Notes: generated from the sequence alone by a model not told the origin. 34,124 bases of DNA from Alphaproteobacteria bacterium (GCA_017307275.1 JAFKFK010000050.1:1-34124), one strand, 5' to 3'. Counted from the first letter of the stretch, positions 22,752 through 31,125 are shown. Numbers and translations are program-made.

Positions 22752-23689
22752 GTCTGTTCTCCTTCCTTCAGCGGTTCGGTCGGCAGGCCGTCGGCACGCC
22801 AGGTGCCAATGCCGCCGGCGACCGTGACGGCATCTATGCCGTGCTCGCGCAGCCTGGCCGCGCAGGTGCTGCCAATCTCAAAACCCCAGGCGCAATAGAC
22901 GAGCGCCTTGGCGCCGCGGGGAAGCGAGGCCGCGATCTCGTCGACCTTGTCGGGCGGCGCCCGGCGCGCGCCGCGCAGTCGCACCGGGACGGAAGTCGCG
23001 TCGTCGGCCAGTCGGGCATCGATCACGATGAGATCGGGGTCGGCTTCGAGCATTTCTTGTGCGGCGGTCGTTTGGACAACGTGCGGCTTGGGCTCTGCCG
23101 ACGTGCCTTCGAAGCGGGCGGCAACGCGTGGCCAGGCGATATTGGCCATGAAAGCATCGACGTAGGCCGCGGCATTGCTGCCGAAGTCGATGTGATAGGC
23201 ATGCTCGTACATATCGAGCGCCAGCAACGGCGTGCCGCCAGCAAGGCCGTGCGTATGGTCGGCGGCCCACACGTTCGACAGCGTGCCGTCGCGCGGCGAG
23301 CGCGTCAGCAGCACCCAGCCTGAACCGCCACCCAGCGCTTTGCCCAGCGCCACGAACTCGGCGCGCCAGCGTGCCAGCGATCCGAAGTCGCGCACGATCG
23401 ACTCAGCCAGGGTGCCGCTGGGATCGCCACCACCCGCTTCGCCCAGCGTCTCGAAATAGATCTCATGCAGGAGCATCGAATTGATCGCGATCAGCTCCTC
23501 GCGTTTCAACCCGTTGAGGCGAAATCCGGGAGCGGTGGCCGGATCGAGAGCGGACAATTCGCCACGAAGCGCGTTCAGCCGGCGGACGGCCCCGCCATAG
23601 TTGTTCTCGTAGTGGCTGGCGATCAGCCGGGCGGAGAGGCCATTCAGCCTGGGAGGCTTGAAGGAGATGGGACGGGCGTGGAAAGACAT
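22748..23689 (-). CDS. Fe/Mn superoxide dismutase-rhodanese fusion
   Basis: A 313-residue two-domain protein. Residues 1-195 are Fe/Mn superoxide dismutase: metal ligands H26 (SHYENNYGG), H75 (LLHEIYF), D159 and H163 (DMYEHAYH) are all present. Residues about 203-305 are a rhodanese domain (LIVIDARLADD, ALVYCAWGFEIG) with the sulfur-carrying Cys at 266. ChrC-type SODs are known from chromate-resistance operons; the fused sulfurtransferase is unusual. No export signal is seen. It starts the leftward operon 15 bases from a palindrome box at 23704. It likely removes superoxide from one-electron chromate reduction and handles sulfane sulfur; the second part is inferred. Confidence 0.88.
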   Translation of the reverse strand: MSFHARPISFKPPRLNGLSARLIASHYENNYGGAVRRLNALRGELSALDPATAPGFRLNGLKREELIAINSMLLHEIYFETLGEAGGGDPSGTLAESIVRDFGSLARWRAEFVALGKALGGGSGWVLLTRSPRDGTLSNVWAADHTHGLAGGTPLLALDMYEHAYHIDFGSNAAAYVDAFMANIAWPRVAARFEGTSAEPKPHVVQTTAAQEMLEADPDLIVIDARLADDATSVPVRLRGARRAPPDKVDEIAASLPRGAKALVYCAWGFEIGSTCAARLREHGIDAVTVAGGIGTWRADGLPTEPLKEGEQT

Positions 23690-23703
23690 CGGGCCCTCGT
23701 CGA

Positions 23704-23719
23704 TGATACACTCGTATCA
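23704..23719. promoter_or_regulatory. Chr operator box 1
   Basis: TGATACACTCGTATCA: perfect 6-bp arms with a 4-bp centre, 15 bp upstream of the SOD-rhodanese start. It matches box 2 at 13 of 16 positions. Probably a binding site for ChrB. Confidence 0.65.
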
Positions 23720-23761
23720 AGGGAGAAATACCGCTGTCCGATAGGGCGCGCAATAGGAAAA

Positions 23762-23777
23762 TGATACATACGTTTCA
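23762..23777. promoter_or_regulatory. Chr operator box 2
   Basis: TGATACATACGTTTCA, an imperfect copy of box 1 sharing TGATACA and CGT-TCA, in the AT-rich centre of the divergent control region where promoters of both operons should lie. Its centre is 58 bp from box 1 and 32 bp from box 3. Confidence 0.6.
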
Positions 23778-23793
23778 TTTTTATTGTGATAGT

Positions 23794-23809
23794 AGATACG
23801 AGTGAACTA
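23794..23809. promoter_or_regulatory. Chr operator box 3 (degenerate)
   Basis: Contains GATACGAGTG, which is the reverse complement of the CACTCGTATC portion of box 1, but only one arm is well kept (12 of 16). It ends at the chrB start codon, so binding here could block chrB translation or transcription start. Its centre is 32 bp (about three helical turns) from box 2. Confidence 0.5.
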
Positions 23810-24786
23810 TGGGAAATGATGAAATCTTCGAGGGCGTGCGATGGCTGCTGTTGATCCATCAATTGCCGACCAAGCCGGCCTACGCGCGGGTGAAGATCTG
23901 GCGACGCCTGAAGGGGCTGGGCGCGGTGACGGTGAAGAATTCGGTCTATGCCCTGCCCAGCAGCGTGGAGACCCGCGAGGACTTCGCCTGGCTGATCAAG
24001 GAGATCGCCGAGCTGGGGGGCGAAGGCTTCGTCTGTGAGGCGACACTTGTCGACGGTCTGAACGACAGCGAGGTCCGGGCGTTATTTGGCATCGCGCGCG
24101 ACGAAGACTACGCCGAGGTCGCCGCGGCGGCTCGCGAGCTGGCGGCCAAGTACTCCAGTTCGAGTCGCGCCGAGTTGGCTGGTCCGGTCGCCCGGCTGCG
24201 CAAGCAACTCGATGAAATCGTCGCCATCGACTTCTTCGGCGCCGACGGGCGAGAGCCGACGGAAGGTCTCGTGTCGGGTCTGGAAGCCGATTTGCAGCAA
24301 GAGGAGGAGGCTATGAGCGCTGAAGGTAGCCAAAGCCCGCCTGCTGGAAAATTGCAGAACCGAGTCTGGGTAACGCGCCAAGGCGTGCAGATCGATCGCA
24401 TCGCCTCGGCCTGGTTGATTCGTCGTTTCATCGACGGACAAGCCCGCTTCAAGTTCGTGCCGGGCACAGGTTATGTGGCGCAGCCTGGCGAACTGCGCTT
24501 CGACATGTTCGAAGGCGAGTTCACCCATCGCGGCGACCGCTGCAGCTTCGAGGTCCTGCTGGCGGAGGCTGCTCTCGACGATCCGGCGTTGGCCGCCATC
24601 GGGGAGATCGTCCACGACATCGACCTCAAGGATAGAAAGTACGGGCGCGAGGAAGCGGCAGGTATACGGACCCTGATCGCAGGGATCGCTTCTTCTCATA
24701 ACGATGACAACCAACGTCTGGAGCGCGGTGCTGCCGTCTTCGACGATCTCTACCGGTCCTTTTCAGGCAAGCAGGTCAATAAATGA
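23809..24786 (+). CDS. chrB: Chromate-responsive regulator ChrB
   Basis: A 325-residue protein with two parts. The N-terminal half (about 1-165) is the ChrB N domain, related to PaaX-type winged-helix regulators (LLLIHQLPTKPAYARVKIWRRLKGLGAV, then SVYALPSS). The C-terminal half (about 180-320) is the ChrB C domain with WVTRQGVQIDRIASAWLIRRFI and HRGDRCSFE. In Ochrobactrum-type systems ChrB senses chromate and controls the chr operon. The ATG at 23809 lies at the edge of box 3, consistent with autoregulation. The ribosome site is weak. Its stop overlaps the chrA start (ATGA). Confidence 0.91.
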   Translation: MGNDEIFEGVRWLLLIHQLPTKPAYARVKIWRRLKGLGAVTVKNSVYALPSSVETREDFAWLIKEIAELGGEGFVCEATLVDGLNDSEVRALFGIARDEDYAEVAAAARELAAKYSSSSRAELAGPVARLRKQLDEIVAIDFFGADGREPTEGLVSGLEADLQQEEEAMSAEGSQSPPAGKLQNRVWVTRQGVQIDRIASAWLIRRFIDGQARFKFVPGTGYVAQPGELRFDMFEGEFTHRGDRCSFEVLLAEAALDDPALAAIGEIVHDIDLKDRKYGREEAAGIRTLIAGIASSHNDDNQRLERGAAVFDDLYRSFSGKQVNK

Positions 24787-26141
24787 AAGAGCACGGCGTT
24801 CCCTTCGGCGAAGCCATGAAGGTGTGGGCTCGCGTCGCGGCCCTCTCCTTTGGCGGGCCGGCCGGACAGATCGCGGTGATGCATCGCATCATCGTCGAGG
24901 AGAAGAAGTGGATCGGCGAGCAGCGGTTCCTGCAGGCGCTGAACTATTGCACCCTGCTGCCCGGTCCCGAGGCGCAGCAGCTGGCGACCTACATCGGCTG
25001 GCTGATGCATCGTACGGCGGGCGGGCTGGTTGCCGGCACGCTATTCGTGTTGCCGGGCTTTGCCTGCATCATGGCCCTGTCTTGGGTCTACGTGCTGCTG
25101 GGCAAGATCTCGCTGGTCCAGGGCCTGTTCTTCGGCCTGAAGGCGGCCGTGCTGGTGATCGTGATCGAGGCCGTGCTGCGGGTCGGCAAGCGGGCTTTGC
25201 GCAACATCGTCATGCGGGCGCTGGCCGCCGCGGCTTTCATTGCCATCTTCTTCTATGGCGTGCCCTTTCCCCTGATCATCGCCGTTGCGGGCCTGATCGG
25301 GTTCGTGGGCGCCAAGCTTGGCTGGGCGCCGTTCCTGAGTGGCGGCGGCCATGGCGCGGTGGGACCCGGTCAGCTCGCCGACGCGCAGTCGCTGCTGGGC
25401 GAGGAAACGCCGGCGCATGCCCGGCCCAACCTGCGCTGGACCTTGGCAATCGGCACGCTGTTCCTGGCGCTATGGCTGATACCGGTGGCGCTGTTGTGGT
25501 TCGGCCGTGGCCCGGACGATGTCTTTGCGCAGATCGCGGTCTTCTTCAGCAAGATGGCGATCGTCACCTTCGGCGGTGCCTATGCGGTGCTGGCCTATGT
25601 CGCCCAGCAAGCGGTCGACAATTACGGCTGGGTCACTGCCGGTGAGATGCTCGACGGGCTCGGCATGGCGGAGTCGACGCCGGGGCCGCTGATCATGGTG
25701 ACGCAGTTCGTGGGCTTCCTCGGCGCCTGGCGCGATCCCGGCGGACTCAATCCACTTCTGGCCGGCACTCTGGGCGGTCTGCTCACCACCTGGGTCACCT
25801 TCACGCCGTGCTTCCTCTGGATCTTCGTCGGTGCGCCCTTCGTCGAGGCGTTGCGCGCCAACAAGGCGCTGGCCGGTGCGCTCGGCGCCATCACCGCGGC
25901 AGTGGTCGGCGTGATCCTGAACCTCGCCGTCTGGTTCGGCCTGCAGGTCCTGTTCGCCGAGTTGCGGCCGGTCAGCGTGCTGGGGGCTACTTTCGACCTG
26001 CCGGTACTGGCCTCGGCCAGCCTGCCGGCTGTTGCGCTGGCCGCCTGCTGCGCCGTTGCGATCTTCCGGTTCAAGTTCGGGATGGTGCCGGTCCTGCTGG
26101 CCAGCTCGATCGCCGGCATCGTCTACGCATTGATGCTATAG
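24783..26141 (+). CDS. chrA: Chromate efflux transporter ChrA (long, two-domain form)
   Basis: A 452-residue inner-membrane transporter of the CHR family that expels chromate. Two homologous halves are visible. The first has ALSFGGPAGQIAVMH and NYCTLLPGPEAQQLATYIGW; the second has KMAIVTFGGAYAVLAYVAQQA and GLGMAESTPGPLIMVTQFVGF. About ten to twelve hydrophobic helices are present. The ATG lies inside the chrB stop. The DUF3297 gene follows after eight bases. Confidence 0.94.
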   Translation: MKEHGVPFGEAMKVWARVAALSFGGPAGQIAVMHRIIVEEKKWIGEQRFLQALNYCTLLPGPEAQQLATYIGWLMHRTAGGLVAGTLFVLPGFACIMALSWVYVLLGKISLVQGLFFGLKAAVLVIVIEAVLRVGKRALRNIVMRALAAAAFIAIFFYGVPFPLIIAVAGLIGFVGAKLGWAPFLSGGGHGAVGPGQLADAQSLLGEETPAHARPNLRWTLAIGTLFLALWLIPVALLWFGRGPDDVFAQIAVFFSKMAIVTFGGAYAVLAYVAQQAVDNYGWVTAGEMLDGLGMAESTPGPLIMVTQFVGFLGAWRDPGGLNPLLAGTLGGLLTTWVTFTPCFLWIFVGAPFVEALRANKALAGALGAITAAVVGVILNLAVWFGLQVLFAELRPVSVLGATFDLPVLASASLPAVALAACCAVAIFRFKFGMVPVLLASSIAGIVYALML

Positions 26142-26149
26142 AGGGCATC

Positions 26150-26392
26150 ATGACCGACACACTCCCTGACCGCCTTTCCACCAATCCCAAGAGCCCCCAT
26201 TACGACGAAGCGCTGTTGCAGCGCGGTGTCGGAATCAAGTTCGACGGGCAAGAGAAAACCAACGTCGAAGAGTATTGCGTGAGCGAGGGCTGGATCCGCG
26301 TTGCCGTCGGCAAGACCGTGGATCGCCGCGGCAATCCGCTCACCGTCAAGCTCAAGGGCAAGGTCGAGCCTTATCTCGAGAAAAAGGCATGA
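26150..26392 (+). CDS. DUF3297-family small protein
   Basis: An 80-residue soluble protein of the DUF3297 family (DRLSTNPKSPHYDEALLQR, GVGIKFDGQEKTNVEEY, VDRRGNPLTVKLKGKVEPYL). Its function is not known. The ATG at 26150 is preceded by GAGGGCATC. It lies eight bases after chrA and three bases before the CDF transporter gene, so it is probably on the same mRNA. It has no cysteine-rich or histidine-rich metal site beyond one Cys. Confidence 0.88.
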   Translation: MTDTLPDRLSTNPKSPHYDEALLQRGVGIKFDGQEKTNVEEYCVSEGWIRVAVGKTVDRRGNPLTVKLKGKVEPYLEKKA

Positions 26393-26395
26393 GGC

Positions 26396-27370
26396 ATGCA
26401 CAGTCATACGCTCGATAGCTGGCAGCACGAGCACGTTTTTCTGGGCGCCGCGCACGAGCGCAACGAGCGGCGCACCTGGGCCGTCGTCGGCCTGACCACG
26501 ACCATGATGGTCGTCGAGATCGCCGGCGGCATGTTCTTTGGGTCGATGGCCCTGCTGGCCGATGGCTGGCACATGTCGACCCACGCCGGCGCTCTCGCCA
26601 TTGCAGCCTTTGCCTATCGCTACGCCCGTCGGCACGCGCACGATCCGCGCTTTGCCTTCGGCACCGGTAAGCTGGGCGATCTTGCGGGCTTCGCCAGCGC
26701 CGTCGTGCTGGCACTCGTCGCCCTGGCTATCGGCTGGGAATCGGCGCTGAGATTCTTCCAGCCCGTTCCGATTCACTATCCCGAAGCCACCGCCATCGCC
26801 GTCGCAGGCCTGATCGTCAATCTGGCGAGCGCCTGGCTGCTGGGCGGCGATCACGCACATGGCCATGCACACGATCACGATCATGGACATGATCACGGGC
26901 ATGATCACAGGCACGACCATCATCACGACCACCACGGCCACGCCGATCACAATATGCGTGCGGCCTTCTGGCATGTGATGGCCGATGCGCTGACCTCGGT
27001 GCTGGCCATCGTCGGGTTGCTGGCGGCCTGGGCCTATGGCTGGACGTGGCTCGACCCCGCGGTCGGCATTCTGGGCGCCATCGTCATTGCCCACTGGTCG
27101 TGGCGGCTGATCCGCGATGCCGGCGCCGTGCTGCTCGATGCCGCGCCCGATGCGGCGTTGGTGCAGAAGATCCGCGCCCGGCTGGAACGCGGTCACGACA
27201 GCATCTCGGACCTCCATGTCTGGCGCCTTGGCCCCGGTCATCATGGGGCGATCGTGGCGCTGGTCGTGGATCATCCTCAGCCGGTCGAGACCTACAAGGC
27301 GCGACTGTCCGACATCCCGGGCCTCTCGCATGTCACGGTCGAGGTCCATCAGTGCCACGGCAAGCATTGA
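26396..27370 (+). CDS. dmeF: Cation diffusion facilitator, DmeF type (Co/Ni efflux)
   Basis: A 324-residue six-helix CDF antiporter. The N-terminal HSHTLDSWQHEHVFLG with NERRTW and the helix-2 motif ADGWHMSTHA (in place of the HMLSD type of zinc exporters) identify the DmeF branch, which exports cobalt and nickel. A histidine-rich cytoplasmic loop (152-185) lies between helices 4 and 5; helix 5 has HVMADALTS. The C-terminal domain ends in HVTVEVHQCHGKH, a likely metal-sensing tail. DmeF is often preceded by a DmeR repressor; here it follows chrB, chrA and DUF3297, so it may be under ChrB control. The 26850-26940 DNA repeat encodes the His loop. Confidence 0.91.
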   Translation: MHSHTLDSWQHEHVFLGAAHERNERRTWAVVGLTTTMMVVEIAGGMFFGSMALLADGWHMSTHAGALAIAAFAYRYARRHAHDPRFAFGTGKLGDLAGFASAVVLALVALAIGWESALRFFQPVPIHYPEATAIAVAGLIVNLASAWLLGGDHAHGHAHDHDHGHDHGHDHRHDHHHDHHGHADHNMRAAFWHVMADALTSVLAIVGLLAAWAYGWTWLDPAVGILGAIVIAHWSWRLIRDAGAVLLDAAPDAALVQKIRARLERGHDSISDLHVWRLGPGHHGAIVALVVDHPQPVETYKARLSDIPGLSHVTVEVHQCHGKH

Positions 27371-27377
27371 GGTGGTG

Positions 27378-28313
27378 ATGCATGTCTCGCGACGTCTCGT
27401 GCTGGCAGCTCCGATGCTTGCCGCGTTTCCGGCCAGGGCGCAGACCGTGAAGGTGCGGCTCGGCACCGCGACGCCGGGAGGCGGCTTCCCGGTCTATGGC
27501 GCCGCCTTCGTCGAGGCGGTGCGCCGCGTCGATCCTGCTCTGGAGATCGAGGCCATCAACACCAAGGGCAGCACCGAGAACGTGCCGAGGCTCGAAGCGG
27601 GCACGCTCGATATCGCCCTGGTGCAGGGCGAGGTGGTGCACGAATCCCTGCAAGGCATCGGTCGGCTGCCGGCCGATCTCAAGGTGCTGACGGCGATGTA
27701 TCCCACCGCCGGCATGTTCGTGGTCCGGGCCGATTCGCCCTACCGCACCATTGCCGATCTGAAGGGCAAGCCGATCGCCTGGGGCGCGCAGGGGTCGGGG
27801 CTGGTGATTCTCGGGCGCTATGCCATGGACGGTATCGGCCTCGACGCGGCCAAGGATTTCCAGCCGATCTATCTGGAGCGTGCGGGTGACGGGCCGGCCA
27901 TGGTGCTCGACGGGCGAGCCGCCGCCCTGTGGGGTGGCGGCGCCGGCTGGCCGGGCTTCATGACCATGGCCAGCAGCAAGGACGGCGCACGCTTCATCGC
28001 GCCCGATGCTGCAGAGATCCAGCGCATCCTGGGCAAGCACCCCTTCTTGAAGCAAGTAACTCAGCCTGCCGGTGCTTTCCCCGGTCAGGCAGCAGCAATC
28101 CCGTCGGTTGGCTCCTGGAGCTTCGTGCTGGCGCGCCCTGGCCTCGACGAGGCCATCGTTTATCGCCTGGCCAAGGCGCTGCACACAGCCGAGGCCCAGC
28201 CGTCGCGTCAGCTTGCGGACACGACGGCGAAGAATACGCTCGCCGTGACACCAGCCGGACGATTGCATCCCGGCGTCGTGCGTTACTTCAAGGAAGCGGG
28301 CCTCGACCGCTAG
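27378..28313 (+). CDS. TAXI-family periplasmic substrate-binding protein
   Basis: A 311-residue exported binding protein of the TRAP-associated extracytoplasmic immunogenic (TAXI) family. The ATG at 27378, behind a GAGGTGG, gives a signal sequence SRRLVLAAPMLAAFPARAQ. Family marks are RLGTATPGGGFPVYGAAF, NTKGSTENVPRLEAGTLDIALVQGE and GKPIAWGAQGSGLVILGRYAMDGIGL. TAXI proteins usually work with a TRAP permease; none is in the window. Only seven bases separate it from the CDF gene, so it may be read from the same mRNA. Confidence 0.85.
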   Translation: MHVSRRLVLAAPMLAAFPARAQTVKVRLGTATPGGGFPVYGAAFVEAVRRVDPALEIEAINTKGSTENVPRLEAGTLDIALVQGEVVHESLQGIGRLPADLKVLTAMYPTAGMFVVRADSPYRTIADLKGKPIAWGAQGSGLVILGRYAMDGIGLDAAKDFQPIYLERAGDGPAMVLDGRAAALWGGGAGWPGFMTMASSKDGARFIAPDAAEIQRILGKHPFLKQVTQPAGAFPGQAAAIPSVGSWSFVLARPGLDEAIVYRLAKALHTAEAQPSRQLADTTAKNTLAVTPAGRLHPGVVRYFKEAGLDR

Positions 28314-28334
28314 GCCCCGCCGACTGCATTAGCG

Positions 28335-28360
28335 GACGGCGACATTCCGGCTTCGCCGTC
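28335..28360. terminator. Bidirectional hairpin between convergent TAXI and Bug genes
   Basis: GACGGCGA (28335-28342) pairs with TCGCCGTC (28353-28360) across a 10-nt loop, in the 75-bp gap between two converging genes. The T-tract downstream (TTGTTTG) is weak. Confidence 0.55.
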
Positions 28361-28388
28361 TGACTTGTTTGTGTCCGAAGCGCTGCTC

Positions 28389-29363
28389 CTATTCCGGCTT
28401 GAGCAGACCCTTCTTCGCAAGATCGCCGATGCCGGCTTCCTCGATCTTGAGGGCCGCGGCGAACGCTTCAGGAGTCGAGGGTCGCACGCTGGCGCCGAGT
28501 TCCACCAGTCTCTGCTTCACGGCCGGGTCGTCGAGGGCCGTGACCATGGCTGCGTTCAGGGCGGCAATCACCGGCTGCGGCGTGCCGGTGCGCACGAAGA
28601 TGCCCAAGGTCGTACCGCCATCGAACGGCGTGCAGCCGGTTTCGGCCAACGTGGGCACGTTGGGCAACTCGGGAATGCGCTTCTCGCCGATGACGACGAT
28701 GGCGCGCAGCTTTCCCGACTGGATATGCGGCAGCGAACTCGTGAGCTGGTCGACATAAGCGTCGATCTGGCTGGCCAGCACGTCGTTCAGGCCAACGCCT
28801 GAGCCGCGATAGGGCACGACGCTGAAGCTCACCTTCTCGTTCTCCTGCAGGCGCAGGATGTCGATATGGTTGGGCGTACCGTTGCCGGCGTGGCCGAGGC
28901 TGATCGTGCCGGGCTTGGCCTTCGCTGCCGCCAACAGGGCAGGCCAGTCGGCGAAGCGACTGGTCGCCGGCACCACGACGATCATCGGGACCGTGCTCAA
29001 CATGCCGACCGGCGCGAAAGATGGGATCATCGACGGCTTGCCGGCCATCAGCGGCGAGACATAGAGCGGCCCGAAGGCGCTGATGACCATCGTATAGCCG
29101 TCGGCCGGTGCCTGGAGGACGAGCTCCTGGCCAACGACGCCGCCTGCGCCAGGTCGATTGTCGACGACCACGAGCTGCCCGAACTTTCGCGACATGCCTT
29201 CGCCCACGAGGCGCGCGGTGACATCGGCATTGCCGCCGGCGGCGAAGGGGACGATGAAGCGGACCGGCTTCGATGGGAAGGATTGCGCCCAGGCGCGCGC
29301 GCTGGTGAGCGTTGTCGTCGCTGCCGCAAGACCAGCCAGGAATGTCCGCCGTTTGGATGTCAC
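28389..29363 (-). CDS. Bug-family tripartite tricarboxylate transporter binding protein
   Basis: A 324-residue periplasmic solute-binding protein (TctC/Bug). The GTG at 29363 follows GGAGGAAG and gives a twin-arginine signal (SKRRTFLAGLAAATT, cut after AWA). Bug motifs are PSKPVRFIVPFAAGGNADVTARL, VVVDNRPGAGGVVGQE, SLGHAGNGTPNHI and PYRGSGVGLNDVLASQIDAY. Ligands of this family are carboxylates. No TctA/TctB permease genes are nearby, which is common for orphan Bug proteins. A stem-loop at 29379-29420 lies just upstream. Confidence 0.92.
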   Translation of the reverse strand: MTSKRRTFLAGLAAATTTLTSARAWAQSFPSKPVRFIVPFAAGGNADVTARLVGEGMSRKFGQLVVVDNRPGAGGVVGQELVLQAPADGYTMVISAFGPLYVSPLMAGKPSMIPSFAPVGMLSTVPMIVVVPATSRFADWPALLAAAKAKPGTISLGHAGNGTPNHIDILRLQENEKVSFSVVPYRGSGVGLNDVLASQIDAYVDQLTSSLPHIQSGKLRAIVVIGEKRIPELPNVPTLAETGCTPFDGGTTLGIFVRTGTPQPVIAALNAAMVTALDDPAVKQRLVELGASVRPSTPEAFAAALKIEEAGIGDLAKKGLLKPE

Positions 29364-29378
29364 GATGCTTCCTCCGTC

Positions 29379-29420
29379 ATGCTTCTGCCTGCGCCTTCTA
29401 CGGGCGTGCGGCAAAAGCAT
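29379..29420 (-). terminator. Stem-loop between the MscS and Bug genes
   Basis: ATGCTTCTGCC (29379-29389) pairs with GGCAAAAGCAT (29410-29420) with one mismatch, and the 20-nt interior can extend pairing (GCGCC with GGGCG). It could end the MscS transcript or structure the 5' leader of the Bug gene. No T-run is present. Confidence 0.45.
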
Positions 29421-29445
29421 CGGATCGGAGTTGTCGGGACGCCAA

Positions 29446-30558
29446 TCAAATCGAGTTGGCTCTTTCGCGGCCCGGAAGGCCGGCGACCTCGGCGGGGATC
29501 AGTTCGGCGCGCTGTTTGGGAAGGGCGGTGGGATACTGGTCCTGCAGGAAGGCGATCAGCTTCTCGCGCACCTCGCAACGCAGGTCCCAGGCTTCGGGAG
29601 ACGTGCGGGCGCTTACCAGGGCGCGAAGCTGCAGCGCACGCTCGCTGCTGTCGACAACCTGCAGATTGACCACCTGGCCATCCCACAGTCTCGATGCCTT
29701 CACCAGCTCTTCGAGCTTGTCGCGGATACGGGCGACCGGCACCGTATAGTCGACCCACAGCATCACCGAGCCGATGAGGTCGGAGGATTGCCGTGTCCAG
29801 TTCTGAAAGGGACGGTCGAGGAAATAGGAGAGCGGCACCACCATGCGCCGCCAGTCCCAGATCTTGATGACGACGTAAGTACTCGTGATCTCTTCGACCC
29901 AGCCCCATTCGTTCTCGACGATCACGGCGTCGCCGATTCGGATCGGTTGGGTGATGGCGATCTGGATGCCGGCGAAAAGGTTCGTGAGCAGCGGTCGCGC
30001 CGCGAGGCCCACGACGAGGCCGGCAGCGCCGGCAGAGGCAATGAGGCTGACGCCGTACTGCTTTACCGACTCGAATGTCATCAGTGCCGCGGCGACGGTG
30101 ACCAGTACCACGACCGTCGAGGCGACACGGCGCAGCACACGAACCTGGGTCAGGTGTTTGCGGCCGAGCGGATCGCCGCTGAAATCTATGCCTGGCCGGC
30201 GCAGATAGAAGTCGGAGGCGAGGGTAATGGCGGCCGTACAGCTCCAGCCGAGCAGAATGATGAAAACGATGACCAGCCAATGGCCGATGACGGCACGGAT
30301 CTCGCGTTCAAGCGGTATGACCGGCAGCACGAGCGCGATGGCGAAGGCAGCGAGGCCGACACGCAGCAGCGCCTGGGTCGCTGAAATCAACGAATGAAGA
30401 AAATCATGGGATCCCGGCACGATCCGCCGCAGCAGTCGAAGCGCCGCGCCGTGCAGGGTGACGGCGAAAGTCGCGGCGATCACGAGGCAGGCAAGCGCGA
30501 TCAGCCAATCAGGTACCCAGGGGGTGATCCGTTCCACCCAATCGATCGCGCCTTCCAT
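29446..30558 (-). CDS. MscS-family mechanosensitive channel
   Basis: A 370-residue inner-membrane protein. From the ATG at 30558 five hydrophobic helices are seen; a TTG at 30585 with GGGGAA only two bases away is less likely. The pore helix and neck read GVSLIASAGAAGLVVGLAAR then LLTNLFAGIQIAITQPIRIGD, the MscS signature, followed by the beta domain (VEEITSTYVVIKIWDWRRMVVP). It would open on membrane tension. Divergent from the CBS-domain gene with a 108-bp gap that contains no strong promoter that I can recognise. Confidence 0.89.
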   Translation of the reverse strand: MEGAIDWVERITPWVPDWLIALACLVIAATFAVTLHGAALRLLRRIVPGSHDFLHSLISATQALLRVGLAAFAIALVLPVIPLEREIRAVIGHWLVIVFIILLGWSCTAAITLASDFYLRRPGIDFSGDPLGRKHLTQVRVLRRVASTVVVLVTVAAALMTFESVKQYGVSLIASAGAAGLVVGLAARPLLTNLFAGIQIAITQPIRIGDAVIVENEWGWVEEITSTYVVIKIWDWRRMVVPLSYFLDRPFQNWTRQSSDLIGSVMLWVDYTVPVARIRDKLEELVKASRLWDGQVVNLQVVDSSERALQLRALVSARTSPEAWDLRCEVREKLIAFLQDQYPTALPKQRAELIPAEVAGLPGRERANSI

Positions 30559-30666
30559 GAGGGCTAACGTCTCGAGGATGAGCAAAGTTCCCCGATGCCG
30601 TGTGCAACCGCTTCGGAAAGGAGGCGTTCGTCGACTGAACCCTCAAGTCAATGGAGGAACTTGGCC

Positions 30667-31125
30667 ATGCGAGTAGGTGATGCCATGACGCGCGAAGTCT
30701 GCGTCGTACGACCTGATCACACGATTGAGGATGCCGCGCGCATGATGCTGGCGGTCGATGCCGGCCTCCTGCCGGTCGGCACTGAAGACCGGCTGGTCGG
30801 TATGATTACCGACCGCGATATCGCGGTGCGCGCGATTGCCGAAGGCAAAGGCCCCGAGACGGCGGTGCGTGAGGTCATGACGCAGGAGGTGAAATACTGC
30901 TTCGTCGACGAGGACACCGCGCACGTCGCGAAGAACATGGGCGAGCAACAGCTTCGCCGCTTGCCGGTGATCGACCGCGACAAGCGGCTGGTCGGCATCC
31001 TCTCGCTGGCCGACGTGGCTTCGCACGAAGCGGATGGCCGACGCGTCGGCAATGCCTATCGCGACATTGCCCAGCCCGGAGGCGAGCACAATCAGGGCGC
31101 CGAAGAGCGCGGCAAAGGCATGTAG
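30667..31125 (+). CDS. CBS-domain protein
   Basis: A 152-residue soluble protein with a pair of CBS domains: MTREVCVVRPDHTIEDAARMM with LVGMITDRDIAVRAI, and MTQEVKYCFVDEDTAHVAKNM with RRLPVIDRDKRLVGILSLAD. Such Bateman modules bind adenosyl ligands such as AMP, ATP or SAM. There is no fused effector domain. The ATG at 30667 follows TGGAGGAACTTGGCC; an upstream GTG- or ATG-like frame from 30595 is less likely. A strong hairpin follows the gene. Confidence 0.88.
   Translation: MRVGDAMTREVCVVRPDHTIEDAARMMLAVDAGLLPVGTEDRLVGMITDRDIAVRAIAEGKGPETAVREVMTQEVKYCFVDEDTAHVAKNMGEQQLRRLPVIDRDKRLVGILSLADVASHEADGRRVGNAYRDIAQPGGEHNQGAEERGKGM

Noticed and set aside
26850..26940. Short tandem DNA repeat of catgatcac-like units, considered as a repeat array
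   Set aside because: It encodes the histidine-rich loop of the DmeF transporter in frame, so it is explained by protein sequence.
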